From the NCBI RefSeq assembly GCF_018408855.1, contig NZ_AP024324.1, positions 744,001 to 808,000 of the forward strand: a DNA stretch of 64,000 bases, written 5' to 3'. Source of the stretch: Caballeronia sp. NK8. GTDB taxonomy: Bacteria; Pseudomonadota; Gammaproteobacteria; Burkholderiales; Burkholderiaceae. The position numbers and the translations under genes were made by a program. This document shows, piece after piece, positions 51,837 through 60,509 of the stretch; the stretch's first letter is position 1; every line of letters begins with the position of its first letter. A model generated the notes under the pieces. That model saw only the letters and a program-made list of their open reading frames with translations, was not told the DNA's origin and ran no database searches.

Positions 51837-53264
51837 TCAAGATTTCTGATTCAATCCGGACTCAAGACTTTCGAGCGACCTGCCGCGCACGTTCGGACCG
51901 AGCGCGGCGAGCAGCACCGCCATCACGACATACGCGATGCCCACCGACGACACGACATAGAACGGGTTCTTCAACGTGAGCAGCGCGGCCGCGACGGCGA
52001 ACGGCGTGACGGCCGATGCGAGGCGTCCGATCAGCGCGGCCGTGCCGAGTCCGCGCAGCCGCACGCCGGTCGGGAGAATTTCGGGGATGTACGTCGCGAA
52101 GCCGACCGACGAGATGAAGAAGATCGCCGTGACGAGGATCAGGCCCGTGATCATCAGGCCGGACGGCGAGGTCTGCTGCGCATAGGCGACGCCGGCTGCG
52201 GCGGCGACCAGCGCGGCGGCGACGAGCGCCCAGCGCCGCTCGATGCGATCCGCGAGCACGATGCCGAGAAGCGGCCCGAGAAAGCCGCCCATGAAACTCA
52301 CCGCGGCGAAGGTGAAGGTGTTGCCGAGCGTGAGGCCGCGCGAGACGAATAGCGTCGGCAGCCAGCTGATCAGCACGAAGAGGCCGGTGAGATGGCAGAC
52401 GTTGAACACGATCGCCAGCGCGAAGCGGCCGCGCACGAGCGGCGAAAACAGTGCGTCCCAGCCGAGATGGCGCGCCGGTTCGCGGCCGGGTTCGGCGTCC
52501 GGCATCGGCTTGCCCTGACGCACGATCGTCGCTTCGATGGCGTCGAGCACGCGCGCGGCTTCCTCGTCGCGCCCGACGGATGCGAGCCAGCGCGGCGATT
52601 CCGGCAACAGCCGCTTGTTGGCGAACACGAGCAGCGCGGGAATCACCGAAAGCAGGAACAGGATGCGCCAGCCCACTTCGACATCCGTGTTCGGCACGAT
52701 GAGCCGGGCCATCAGCGCGCCGAACGGCAGCCCGCCGTTCAGCAGTAGCGCGACCGCCGACTGGAAGCGTCCGCGATAGCGCTTCGGCGTGAACTCGTTG
52801 AGATAGGCGTAACCGGTGACGGTCACGGTGCCGATCGCGAAGAGGTTGATCGTGCGAAACGTGAGCAGCATGCCGTAGCTCGTCGCGAGGCCGCAGCCGA
52901 CGCTCGATAGACTGTACGCAAGCACGGTCGCCTGAAAGAGCCGCCGCCGTCCGATGCGGTCGCCGAGCAGGCCCGCCGCGATCGAGCCGAACGCCGCCGC
53001 GACGAGCGGCACCGAGATGAAGGTCGCCGTGGTCGCCGGCGTGAGCCAGCCGTGCTTGTGCAGCGCCGGAATCACGAAACCGGTCACGGTGAGGTCGTAG
53101 CCGTCGAAGAACATCGCAACGCCCAGGATCGCGAACAGCACCCAGTGAAAGCGCGCGAGCGGCAGCCGTTCCAGCCGTCCCGCGATGTTCAGCGCGGACG
53201 TGGGCGCATCGGCCACGGCGCGCACCTCGGCCTCGTCATACGACGCCAGCGTTGCCTGCTTCAT
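51837..53264 (-). CDS. MFS transporter, AAHS/sugar-porter type
   Basis: 475 residues from the ATG at 53264. It has 12 membrane segments, with FDGYDLTVTGFVIPAL in helix 1, GDRIGRRRLF after helix 2 and LLPESPRWLASVGR at the interdomain loop, as in aromatic acid:H+ symporters. The start overlaps the upstream CitE-like gene by 4 bp. It probably imports the operon's organic-acid substrate. Confidence 0.9.
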   Translation of the reverse strand: MKQATLASYDEAEVRAVADAPTSALNIAGRLERLPLARFHWVLFAILGVAMFFDGYDLTVTGFVIPALHKHGWLTPATTATFISVPLVAAAFGSIAAGLLGDRIGRRRLFQATVLAYSLSSVGCGLATSYGMLLTFRTINLFAIGTVTVTGYAYLNEFTPKRYRGRFQSAVALLLNGGLPFGALMARLIVPNTDVEVGWRILFLLSVIPALLVFANKRLLPESPRWLASVGRDEEAARVLDAIEATIVRQGKPMPDAEPGREPARHLGWDALFSPLVRGRFALAIVFNVCHLTGLFVLISWLPTLFVSRGLTLGNTFTFAAVSFMGGFLGPLLGIVLADRIERRWALVAAALVAAAAGVAYAQQTSPSGLMITGLILVTAIFFISSVGFATYIPEILPTGVRLRGLGTAALIGRLASAVTPFAVAAALLTLKNPFYVVSSVGIAYVVMAVLLAALGPNVRGRSLESLESGLNQKS

Positions 53265-54133
53265 GAGCTTCTCCTTTGTGCGAACGCCGCGACGTCGAGC
53301 ATGCGCTGCATGCGCGGAACGAGATCGATCGCGACGAATTCGCCATCGACGATGGCCGTGCCCTCGCCGCTCGCTTTCACCGCTTCGAATGCATCGACGA
53401 TGCGACGGGCGCGCGCGGTCTCCGCATCGGTAGGCGTGAAGGCGCGGTTGACCGCATCGACCTGCGCGGGATGGAACACGACCTTGCCGCTGAAGCCCAG
53501 TTCCTTCGCGCGCAACGCGTCCTCGTGCGTGCCGTGCGGATCGCGCAGGCCGTGCAGATACGGCGCGTCGATGGCGTCGCAGCCGATCGCGCCCGCCGCC
53601 GCGACGATCGTCGAGCGCGCCCACAGCAACGCGGTCGGCGTGATCGCGGCGCCGGTTTGCATCGTGTAGTCGCCGGAGCCGAAGAAGAACGCGCAGCAAC
53701 GTGCCGACGCATCGCCGATCGCGAGCGCGTTCAGCACGCCGCGCGGCGTTTCCAGCGTGACGATGAGTTGCGGCGAGGCGTCGTGTCGGGCGAGCGCGTC
53801 GTCGAGCCAGCGCAACTGGTCCGGCGCTTCGACCTTCGGCACGAGCAGCGCATCGCAATGCGCGAACGGGATCGCGTCGAGATCGCGCTGACACTCCGCC
53901 GTGCCCACCGCGTTGATACGCACGACGCGTTCGCCTCCGCCAAAATCGAGCGTCGGCATCAGCTTCGCGAGATTCGCGCGCGCTTCGTCGCGGCGCGCAG
54001 GCGGCACGCCGTCTTCGAGATCGAAGACGAACGAATCGACCGCGAGCTTCATCGCGCCCGCCATGCGGTCGGGACGATGCGCGGGCGTGATCAGCATCGA
54101 GCGGCGGATCCGGTGCGAGAGGGCGCGCGTCAT
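53261..54133 (-). CDS. CitE-like HpcH/HpaI aldolase family lyase 2
   Basis: 290 residues. RRSMLITPAHRPDRMAGAM, SFVFDLEDGVPPARRDEAR and IVTLETPRGVLNA match the CitE fold with its Mg2+-binding acids. It is the first gene of the operon 54133-49670. The two CitE-like proteins are clearly different, so they may form a heteromer or act on successive CoA esters. Confidence 0.9.
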   Translation of the reverse strand: MTRALSHRIRRSMLITPAHRPDRMAGAMKLAVDSFVFDLEDGVPPARRDEARANLAKLMPTLDFGGGERVVRINAVGTAECQRDLDAIPFAHCDALLVPKVEAPDQLRWLDDALARHDASPQLIVTLETPRGVLNALAIGDASARCCAFFFGSGDYTMQTGAAITPTALLWARSTIVAAAGAIGCDAIDAPYLHGLRDPHGTHEDALRAKELGFSGKVVFHPAQVDAVNRAFTPTDAETARARRIVDAFEAVKASGEGTAIVDGEFVAIDLVPRMQRMLDVAAFAQRRSS

Positions 54134-54246
54134 CGCGGCCTCCGCTGCGTTCGTGACGGGACTAAGAGCACGCGAAAGAGCATTCGATCGTCTCCTGAAG
54201 AAGCCCGCCGCGACGTTGTCAGCGAGTCTTTAATTCATTCTGTCAA

Positions 54247-54258
54247 ACTGTCGACAGT
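54247..54258. promoter_or_regulatory. 12-bp palindrome ACTGTCGACAGT, candidate GntR operator
   Basis: A perfect 12-bp palindrome in the divergent region between the CitE-like and MFS genes. FadR-subclass GntR regulators often bind short dyads with a GT...AC core, which this has. The FadR-type gene at the far end of the operon is the suggested binder; this is inferred from position. Confidence 0.45.
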
Positions 54259-54375
54259 CGGACGATAGGGGTAAACGCGCCGGAATCCGCTCGCCGCCGA
54301 TGTCGCGCCAATCGCCGCAACGCCCGCCGCGCAAGGCTTTGCCGTTTGCCGCCGTGATCGCGATATGCAGCCGAT

Positions 54376-54390
54376 GCATAACAGGTATTC
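54376..54390. promoter_or_regulatory. 15-bp dyad, putative LysR operator copy 2
   Basis: GCATAACAGGTATTC differs by one base from the dyad at 55882-55896 and from the inverse of that at 35748-35762. It lies 101 bp upstream of the MFS start at 54492, a usual distance for LysR activation. Similarity continues for five bases to the right (AAGCG), also seen in copy 3. Confidence 0.55.
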
Positions 54391-54491
54391 AAGCGTGCGC
54401 GCCGCGCTCTCAATACGCTTCACGAAACATCGACCCGCCGCCCAAGAGCGGGACACCCGTTTCATTCGCCTTGAATCACAGGAGACATTCC

Positions 54492-55886
54492 ATGAGCATC
54501 GATGCAATCGACGGCGCGTCCGCGCGTTCCGTCGACGAAGAAAAGCTGTACAAGAAGCTGCTATGGCGCATCGCGCCGATCCTGTTTCTTTGCCACACGT
54601 TCTCGTTTCTGGATCGCGTCAACATCGGCTTTGCGAAGCTGCAGATGCTCGGCGACCTGAAGATCGACGATTCGGCGTTCGCGCTCGGCGCGAGCATGTT
54701 CTTCATCGGCTATATCGCGCTCGAGATTCCGAGCAACATCGTGCTGCACCGGGTCGGCGCGCGGCGATGGATCGCGCGCATCATGCTGACGTGGGGTCTC
54801 ATCTCGGCGGGCACCATGTTCACCGCCGAACTCGCGCATCTGTTCGGCATCCAGAACGCGACCATGTTCTACATCCTGCGTCTCTTGCTCGGATGTTGCG
54901 AAGCGGGTTTCTATCCCGGCGTGCTGCTCTATATCAACTACTGGTTTCCTTCCGATCGGCAGACGAAGGTGACCTTCGGGCTGCTGCTCGCGCTGCCGAC
55001 CAGTCTCGTGTTCGGCGGTCCGCTTTCGGGCTGGCTGATGCAGCAGTCGCACGGCTGGCTCGGCTACAGCGGCTGGCAATGGATGCTGATGATCGAAGGC
55101 ATTCCGGCGATGGCGCTCGCGTTCCTCGTGTACTTCGGCCTCACCGACAAGATCGGTCAGGCGCGCTGGCTCACCGATGCGCAGAAGCGTCTGCTCGAAA
55201 GGAACGTCGCCACCGAAAGCGCGCACAAGGAGTTTCATTTCGGCGCGGCGCTGCGCGACTATCGCGTGTGGATCTGCGCGGGGATCATCTTCACGTATGC
55301 GACGGGCTGGTACGGTTTGTCGTTCTGGTTGCCCTCGATCGTGCGCGAATCCGGCGTGAAGGACACGTTCCATATCGGCGTGCTCACCGCGATTCCGTTC
55401 GTGTTCGCCGCCGCGACCATGCTCTTCAACGCGTGGCATTCGAGCAAGACCGGCGAGCGCCGCTGGCACGCTGCGATACCCGCGTTCGTCGGCGGCGCGG
55501 GGCTGATCCTGAGCGCGGTCTTCGCCAACAACGTGCCGGTCGCGATCGTCTGTCTGTGCTTCGCGGCATCGGGTGTGCTGGGGTTGACGCCGGTGGTCTG
55601 GACGTATCCGGGCAGCCTGCTTTCCGGCACGGCCGCGGCAGCGGGTTTCGCGATGATCAACTCGTTCGGCAGTCTCTCCGGCATCGCGGGTTCGTGGATC
55701 ACCACCCTGATGAAGCAGATGACCGGCAGCATCAACAACGGCACGTATGCGCTCGGCCTCGTGCTGATGTGCACCGGCGTGCTCGTGCTGTGCTTGCCAG
55801 CGGCCACCTTCGCGCGCGGCAAGCAACCGCAAAAGCCAGCCGACGCGAACATCGCAAGCGAAGCGCTGACCGACTCGCCCGCATAA
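54492..55886 (+). CDS. MFS transporter, ACS-family (set 3)
   Basis: 464 residues from ATG 54492 with GGAGA at 54481-54485; upstream in-frame sequence is discarded. Twelve segments; WRIAPILFLCHTFSFLDRVNIGFAKLQM and LLGCCEAGFYPGVLLYINYWF are hallmarks of tartrate/phthalate-type anion:cation symporters. It heads a plus-strand operon with an SDR and a 3-hydroxyacyl-CoA dehydrogenase-like gene. A 15-bp dyad lies upstream and another covers its stop codon. Confidence 0.9.
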   Translation: MSIDAIDGASARSVDEEKLYKKLLWRIAPILFLCHTFSFLDRVNIGFAKLQMLGDLKIDDSAFALGASMFFIGYIALEIPSNIVLHRVGARRWIARIMLTWGLISAGTMFTAELAHLFGIQNATMFYILRLLLGCCEAGFYPGVLLYINYWFPSDRQTKVTFGLLLALPTSLVFGGPLSGWLMQQSHGWLGYSGWQWMLMIEGIPAMALAFLVYFGLTDKIGQARWLTDAQKRLLERNVATESAHKEFHFGAALRDYRVWICAGIIFTYATGWYGLSFWLPSIVRESGVKDTFHIGVLTAIPFVFAAATMLFNAWHSSKTGERRWHAAIPAFVGGAGLILSAVFANNVPVAIVCLCFAASGVLGLTPVVWTYPGSLLSGTAAAAGFAMINSFGSLSGIAGSWITTLMKQMTGSINNGTYALGLVLMCTGVLVLCLPAATFARGKQPQKPADANIASEALTDSPA

Positions 55887-55896
55887 CAGGTATGCA
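55882..55896. promoter_or_regulatory. 15-bp dyad, putative LysR operator copy 3
   Basis: GCATAACAGGTATGC spans the stop codon of the MFS gene and ends 64 bp before the SDR start. It is identical, in inverse orientation, to the dyad at 35748-35762. The position suits a separate promoter for the SDR and the dehydrogenase gene after it. Confidence 0.55.
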
Positions 55897-55960
55897 AGCG
55901 ATGACGCTCGCGGCTCGCTACGCTTGGCGTCGTTCCAGTCGATCACTAACGGGAGAGTGC

Positions 55961-56722
55961 ATGCTGCCACGGGCGCCGGGGTTTTCCTTGCAGGGCAGAC
56001 GCGCGCTGATCACGGGCGCGGGACGCGGCATCGGTCTCGCGGCAGCCGCCGCGCTCGCACAGGCGGGCGCGAGCGTGACGCTCGCCGCGCGATCGGCGGA
56101 TGAGCTCGAACGCGCCTGCGCGCAGATCGACGCGGAAGGCGGCCAGAGCCGCCACATCGTGCTCGACGTGACCGACTCGCGCGCCGTGAACGCGGCGATC
56201 GACGAAGCCGGGCCTTTCGACATCCTCGTGAACTGCGCGGGAATGAATCGCCCGAAGCCGCTCGTCGATGTGACGGACGAAGACATCGACGCCATTCTCG
56301 ATCTCAACGTGAAAGCCGTCTTTCATGTATCGCGCGCGGTGGCCAAGCGCATGCTGCGCGAAGGTATCGCGGGCTCGATCATCAACGTGTCCTCGCAGAT
56401 GGGACATGTCGGCAGTCCGAAGCGCACGGTGTATTGCGCGTCCAAGCACGCGATCGAAGGCATGACGAAGGCGCTCGCGTGGGAACTCGGGCCGCATGGC
56501 ATTCGCGTGAACACCGTCTGTCCAACCTTCATCGAGACCGCGTTCACGGCGAGCATGTTCGATGCGCCCGGCTTTCGCGAATGGGTCACGGAACGGATCG
56601 CGCTCGGCCGCGTGGGACGCGTCGAGGAAGTCATGGGCGCGATCGTGTTTCTCGCCGGCGACGCATCGACGCTCATGACCGGCAGCGCGCTCATGCTCGA
56701 CGGCGGCTGGACGGCCGCCTGA
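55961..56722 (+). CDS. SDR-family oxidoreductase (set 3)
   Basis: 253 residues from ATG 55961 with GGGAGA just upstream. Classical SDR: TGAGRGIG at about residues 17-24, VNCAGMN in place of NNAG, NVSSQMG and the catalytic YCASK. The C-terminal DGGWTA is typical of enoyl reductase/3-oxoacyl reductase-like SDRs. It may oxidise a hydroxy acid derived from the imported substrate. It is followed 31 bp later by the hydroxyacyl-CoA dehydrogenase gene. Confidence 0.9.
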   Translation: MLPRAPGFSLQGRRALITGAGRGIGLAAAAALAQAGASVTLAARSADELERACAQIDAEGGQSRHIVLDVTDSRAVNAAIDEAGPFDILVNCAGMNRPKPLVDVTDEDIDAILDLNVKAVFHVSRAVAKRMLREGIAGSIINVSSQMGHVGSPKRTVYCASKHAIEGMTKALAWELGPHGIRVNTVCPTFIETAFTASMFDAPGFREWVTERIALGRVGRVEEVMGAIVFLAGDASTLMTGSALMLDGGWTAA

Positions 56723-56753
56723 CACACATCAATCAATAGAAGCAGGAAAGACG

Positions 56754-57716
56754 ATGAACGTATCGCAAGTGAATTCCGGCCAGCCGGTGGCGGTGGTCGG
56801 CGCGGGCCTCGTGGGCGCGGGATGGGCCATCGCATTCGCGCGCGCGGGCCTGAACGTGCGGATCTACGACGCCAATCCGCACACCGCATCGGCGGCGCTG
56901 CCGTGGGCGGCGAACCAGATCGCGGCGCTGCATCGGCATGGACTGATCGATGAAGCGCCCGAAGCCGTCGCCGCGCGGCTCACGCTCGCGGACTCGCTCG
57001 CGCAAGCCATCGACGGCGCGGCCTACGTGCAGGAATCCGTGCTCGAACGCGTCGACGTGAAGCGGCAACTGATGCTCGATCTCGATGAGCTCGCCGACGC
57101 GCATGTCGTCATCGGCAGTTCGAGCTCGGGCATCAAGGCGTCCGACTTCGCCAACGACCTGACGATCTCGCCGCGCGTGCTGATCGCGCATCCGGTCAAT
57201 CCGCCCTATCTCGTGCCGGTGGTGGAACTGGTGCCGTCGACACAGACGTCGCCGGACACGATCGCCTTCACGGAGCGTCTCATGCGCGGTATCGGCCAGA
57301 GCGTCGTGCATGTGCGCAAGGAGATCGAGGGCTTCGTGCTGAACCGCCTGCAGGCGGCGCTGCTGCGTGAAGCGTGGGCGCTTCAGCGCGACGGCATCGC
57401 GAGTTGCGAGGACATCGACAAGACCGTGCGCGACGGGCTCGGCTGGCGCTGGTCCTTCATGGGCCCGTTCGAGACGATCGATCTGAATGCGCCAGGCGGG
57501 GTTGCCGATTATGCGAACCGGCTGGGGCCGCTTTATCACTCCATCGCCCGCTCGCGCACGGAAGACGGTCCGTGGGATGACGCGCTGATCGCGCGCGTCG
57601 AACGCGACCGGCGCGCCCATCTCCCCGCCGATGCACTCGCCGCGCGCCGCGACTGGCGCGACGAACGGCTGATGGCGTTCGCCGCCGTACGCGCGAAAGA
57701 CGCAGACAACCGCTAG
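56754..57716 (+). CDS. 3-hydroxyacyl-CoA dehydrogenase / lambda-crystallin-like
   Basis: 320 residues. The Rossmann motif VVGAGLVGAGWAIAFARAG lies near the start. GSSSSGIKASDFA and the catalytic HPVNPPYLVPVVELVP (His) follow, then the C-terminal domain GFVLNRLQAALLREAW. The single-domain length and the HPVNPP variant fit L-carnitine dehydrogenase/lambda-crystallin-type enzymes, which oxidise a hydroxy acid rather than an acyl-CoA. It is last in the set-3 plus-strand operon. Confidence 0.9.
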   Translation: MNVSQVNSGQPVAVVGAGLVGAGWAIAFARAGLNVRIYDANPHTASAALPWAANQIAALHRHGLIDEAPEAVAARLTLADSLAQAIDGAAYVQESVLERVDVKRQLMLDLDELADAHVVIGSSSSGIKASDFANDLTISPRVLIAHPVNPPYLVPVVELVPSTQTSPDTIAFTERLMRGIGQSVVHVRKEIEGFVLNRLQAALLREAWALQRDGIASCEDIDKTVRDGLGWRWSFMGPFETIDLNAPGGVADYANRLGPLYHSIARSRTEDGPWDDALIARVERDRRAHLPADALAARRDWRDERLMAFAAVRAKDADNR

Positions 57717-57731
57717 CGTCGCGGTCTGACG

Positions 57732-58184
57732 TCAGTCGGGGATTTCCGGCTCGACCAGTCGCGCCAGTTGAACCAGCGACTCCTGCCAGCCGAGATAGCA
57801 CATCTCCACGGGAATGACGTCGGGCACGCCTTCCTGCACGATGTTGAGTTCGGTGCCGCAGGACACCTGCCGCAACGAGACGGTGACGTGCATCTCGCCG
57901 GGCAGGTTCGGATCGTCGAAGCGGTCCGTGTAGCGGATCTTTTCGAACGGCACCAGTTCGAGATACTCACCGCCGAACGAGTGGCTATGGCCGGTGCTGA
58001 AGTTGCGGAAGGACATCTTGTGCGTGCCGCCCGTGCGCGCTTCCATCTGATGGACCTGACAGGTGAACCCGTAGGGCGGAAGCCACTTTGCCATCGCGTC
58101 GGGTTCGAGGAAGGCGCGATAGATGCGCTCGGGCGTCGCGCGCAGCACGCGGTGAAGTCGGACGGTACCGGTGGTCGTAGTCAT
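57732..58184 (-). CDS. AHSA1/SRPBCC-family protein
   Basis: 150 residues with the Bet v1-like START fold: RVLRATPERIYRAFLEPDAMAKWLPP at the N-terminus, SFGGEYLELVPFEKIRYTDRFDD in the middle. The family binds hydrophobic ligands or acts as Hsp90 activator-like domains; the actual role is unknown. It is convergent with the dehydrogenase gene (15-bp gap) and monocistronic. Confidence 0.88.
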   Translation of the reverse strand: MTTTTGTVRLHRVLRATPERIYRAFLEPDAMAKWLPPYGFTCQVHQMEARTGGTHKMSFRNFSTGHSHSFGGEYLELVPFEKIRYTDRFDDPNLPGEMHVTVSLRQVSCGTELNIVQEGVPDVIPVEMCYLGWQESLVQLARLVEPEIPD

Positions 58185-58491
58185 GGTGTGTTCGCCTTTC
58201 GATGGAATGAGTTGGACACACTTCCACGACGATGCGCCGATGCCGGAATCGACATCGGCAGGATCAGGGAAAACGCTAGTCCTTCGGAAGCCCGAAGTGC
58301 GTCATGACGCCGTTCACACCCGACACGTTTTCCGCTGCGACGCGAAGGACGTTGCCTTCTTCCGCGCTGACGGCAAGCACCGCTTCGCTCTTCAAGCGTT
58401 TCGGACTGTCGCCTGATACCGCAGCGCTTCGAGCGTCTTGGCCTCTTCCGCGAGCGCGGTCGCCGGAACCCGATGCACCCCACGAGGTTTC

Positions 58492-58599
58492 GACGTCGGA
58501 AATCGACTGCGTCGACACGTCCAGCGTCGTCGCCACCGCGGCAACGCTCTGGTCGGCCTTTAACAGTCGAACCGCCTCCAGCTTGAACTCATGCCCGTT
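58492..58599 (-). pseudogene. IS3-type OrfA remnant
   Basis: On the minus strand about 36 codons read HEFKLEAVRLLKADQSVAAV, then TTLDVSTQSIS, the helix-turn-helix start of an IS3-type OrfA. No plausible start precedes it, and similarity ends after SISDVE. Downstream frames hold no recognisable transposase. It marks an old insertion at the border of the polysaccharide region. Confidence 0.65.
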
Positions 58600-58600
58600 T

Positions 58601-59285
58601 CCTCTTGCTCGTATTCTTGTTTATCCTCGCGTGAAACTGGACGCTCACCAAGGCCCTCGATTTTCGAGGGCAAAAGCCCTTAGCACACCAACGCGAATCG
58701 GGCTCGCAAAGCCATTGTTGTACCTTCTCGTCGCCCCGTTCTAGTTCGTGCCATCAACACCGATACTACATGCATCAATCAATTTAACTAGTCTTTATCT
58801 GAGATACTAGTATTACTTCGTTTTCCAATAGTCAGCTCCGTTCCCAAAAGGTTTGGAGCAGATGGCGCCGGACGAGATGGTTTCCCAGGGTAGATCAATA
58901 AGCAGCTATGCCGCTATGTCAAAGGTGTTGTTCCTGCCAAATATATCAAAGACGGTTACGATATTCGATAATATCAACCATGTTACTAAGGATTACCAAT
59001 TTATAACAAGCATGCCGAAGTTTCTACATCATCGAGGAATGCTTGCTTGAAGTTTTTCGATGCAAACAAATTTTTAGGAAATCTCCCGTTGCTTTTTACT
59101 TCACGAGATTTTTAACGATGACTCCCCTTTTGAGTCCGGCGTAAAAATAAGCATAACACAAGAACTGTCTGAATAACTCTTAAACCGATCTGACGCGACG
59201 ACGGTGGCCCAATAGGAGAAATCCGGTTGTTGTGACTGTGTTTGAAAAAAAGCAAGACGTAGTTTCACAATGAGGATAATAAGAT
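58601..59285. other. AT-richer spacer, no supported gene
   Basis: The 685 bp before the epimerase gene are clearly richer in A and T than the rest of the window. One open frame (58853-59050, 65 codons) has no family resemblance or ribosome site. An imperfect hairpin AAATCTC...GAGATTT (59079-59111) is present. The promoter of the polysaccharide genes probably lies here. Confidence 0.45.
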
Positions 59286-60509
59286 ATGCTAAAAATAGGA
59301 TATGTCATTGGCACTCGACCCGAGGCAGTCAAATGCGCGCCCCCAATCCTGGCAATGGAAAACGATGCGAGGTTCGAGCCCCTCCTGGTTTCGACCGGCC
59401 AGCACGCGGAAATGCTCTATTCCGCGCTGGACATTTTCGGAATCGTACCTGCCGCCGATCTTAAGGTGATGCGACCGGAACAAACACTTTCTGGAGTTAC
59501 CGAACGCATTCTGCACGGCTTGGCAGAATTGCCGTTAATGTGCGAACTTGACGCGATCATTGTTCATGGTGATACCGCAAGTACCGTCGCCGGGGCAATC
59601 TTCGGCTTTCAAAACAAGATTCCCGTCATTCACCTTGAAGCGGGATTACGTAGCACTCGGCTCGACTCCCCATTTCCCGAAGAGGGTAATCGGCGACTCG
59701 TCACGCAGATCAGTTCGTATCATCTCGCGCCCACTGCTGGAAATTATCTCAATCTGCTTCACGAGGGAATTGCTCCCAATCGCATCGCAATCACGGGAAA
59801 TACCGTTGTCGACGCATTGTTCAGTTGTGTGCCTAAGGCGAGGGGCTATCACGATCCGGTGCTGGACGAAATAGAGAACGATCCGCGCCGCGTCGTATTG
59901 GCCTCGACGCATCGTCGAGAGTCCTGGCCCAAGCTCCATATGCTTGCCGACGCAATGGCAGAAGTCGCGCAGCTGCCAAACGTGCGACTGGTGGTCCCCG
60001 TCCATAAAAATCCGGTCGTACGCAAGGCACTTCGTTCGAGACTCGATGGCCTTCAAAACGTCACATTACTCGAGCCACTACCCTACTTGGGATTTGTGCG
60101 ACTGATGCTGCGTGCTGATCTAATACTTTCGGACAGCAGCGGCGCGGAGGAGGAGGGACCGGCGCTAGGCAAACCGACCTTGGTGCTCCGTGATATCAGC
60201 GAGCGCGGGGAAGCGATCTCTGCCGGGTCGGCCAAGCTCGTCGGACGAAGCAAAGAGGAAATCGTCGAGGAAGTCAGCGCTGTTCTGTTCAATGAAGCAG
60301 TCTACGAGCGATTCGTCTCCGGAGGTTGTCCCTATGGCGATGGAGCCGCCTCCGCTCGGGTGCTCGATGCAATAGCACATTTCTTCGGCAAGGGGTCGGC
60401 TGCCGAAGCCTATACCGGGAGAAGTCCCAGCATTCGCGCAAACTCAGAACGCTTCACTCAGGTAGGCGGTGTCGACACCATCCAGAATTTTGCTGGAGCG
60501 ATTCTTTGA
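59286..60509 (+). CDS. wecB: UDP-N-acetylglucosamine 2-epimerase (non-hydrolysing)
   Basis: 407 residues. Typical WecB/MnaA segments: GTRPEAVKCAPPILAME at the start, HGDTASTVAGAIFGF, HLEAGLRST, PEEGNRRLVTQIS, ITGNTVVDAL, HRRESW, and the GT-B nucleotide site DSSGAEEEGPALGKPTLVLRD. It interconverts UDP-GlcNAc and UDP-ManNAc for surface glycans. The tail after about residue 370 is longer than in the core enzyme. It is the first gene of the polysaccharide locus, and the next gene starts within its stop codon. Confidence 0.92.
   Translation: MLKIGYVIGTRPEAVKCAPPILAMENDARFEPLLVSTGQHAEMLYSALDIFGIVPAADLKVMRPEQTLSGVTERILHGLAELPLMCELDAIIVHGDTASTVAGAIFGFQNKIPVIHLEAGLRSTRLDSPFPEEGNRRLVTQISSYHLAPTAGNYLNLLHEGIAPNRIAITGNTVVDALFSCVPKARGYHDPVLDEIENDPRRVVLASTHRRESWPKLHMLADAMAEVAQLPNVRLVVPVHKNPVVRKALRSRLDGLQNVTLLEPLPYLGFVRLMLRADLILSDSSGAEEEGPALGKPTLVLRDISERGEAISAGSAKLVGRSKEEIVEEVSAVLFNEAVYERFVSGGCPYGDGAASARVLDAIAHFFGKGSAAEAYTGRSPSIRANSERFTQVGGVDTIQNFAGAIL

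Noticed and set aside
58853..59050. A 65-codon open frame in the AT-rich spacer
   Set aside because: No ribosome site, no recognisable domain and no coding-type base pattern.
59079..59111. Hairpin AAATCTC...GAGATTT in the spacer
   Set aside because: The loop is 19 nt and the stem is AT-rich and weak; too poor to call a terminator.
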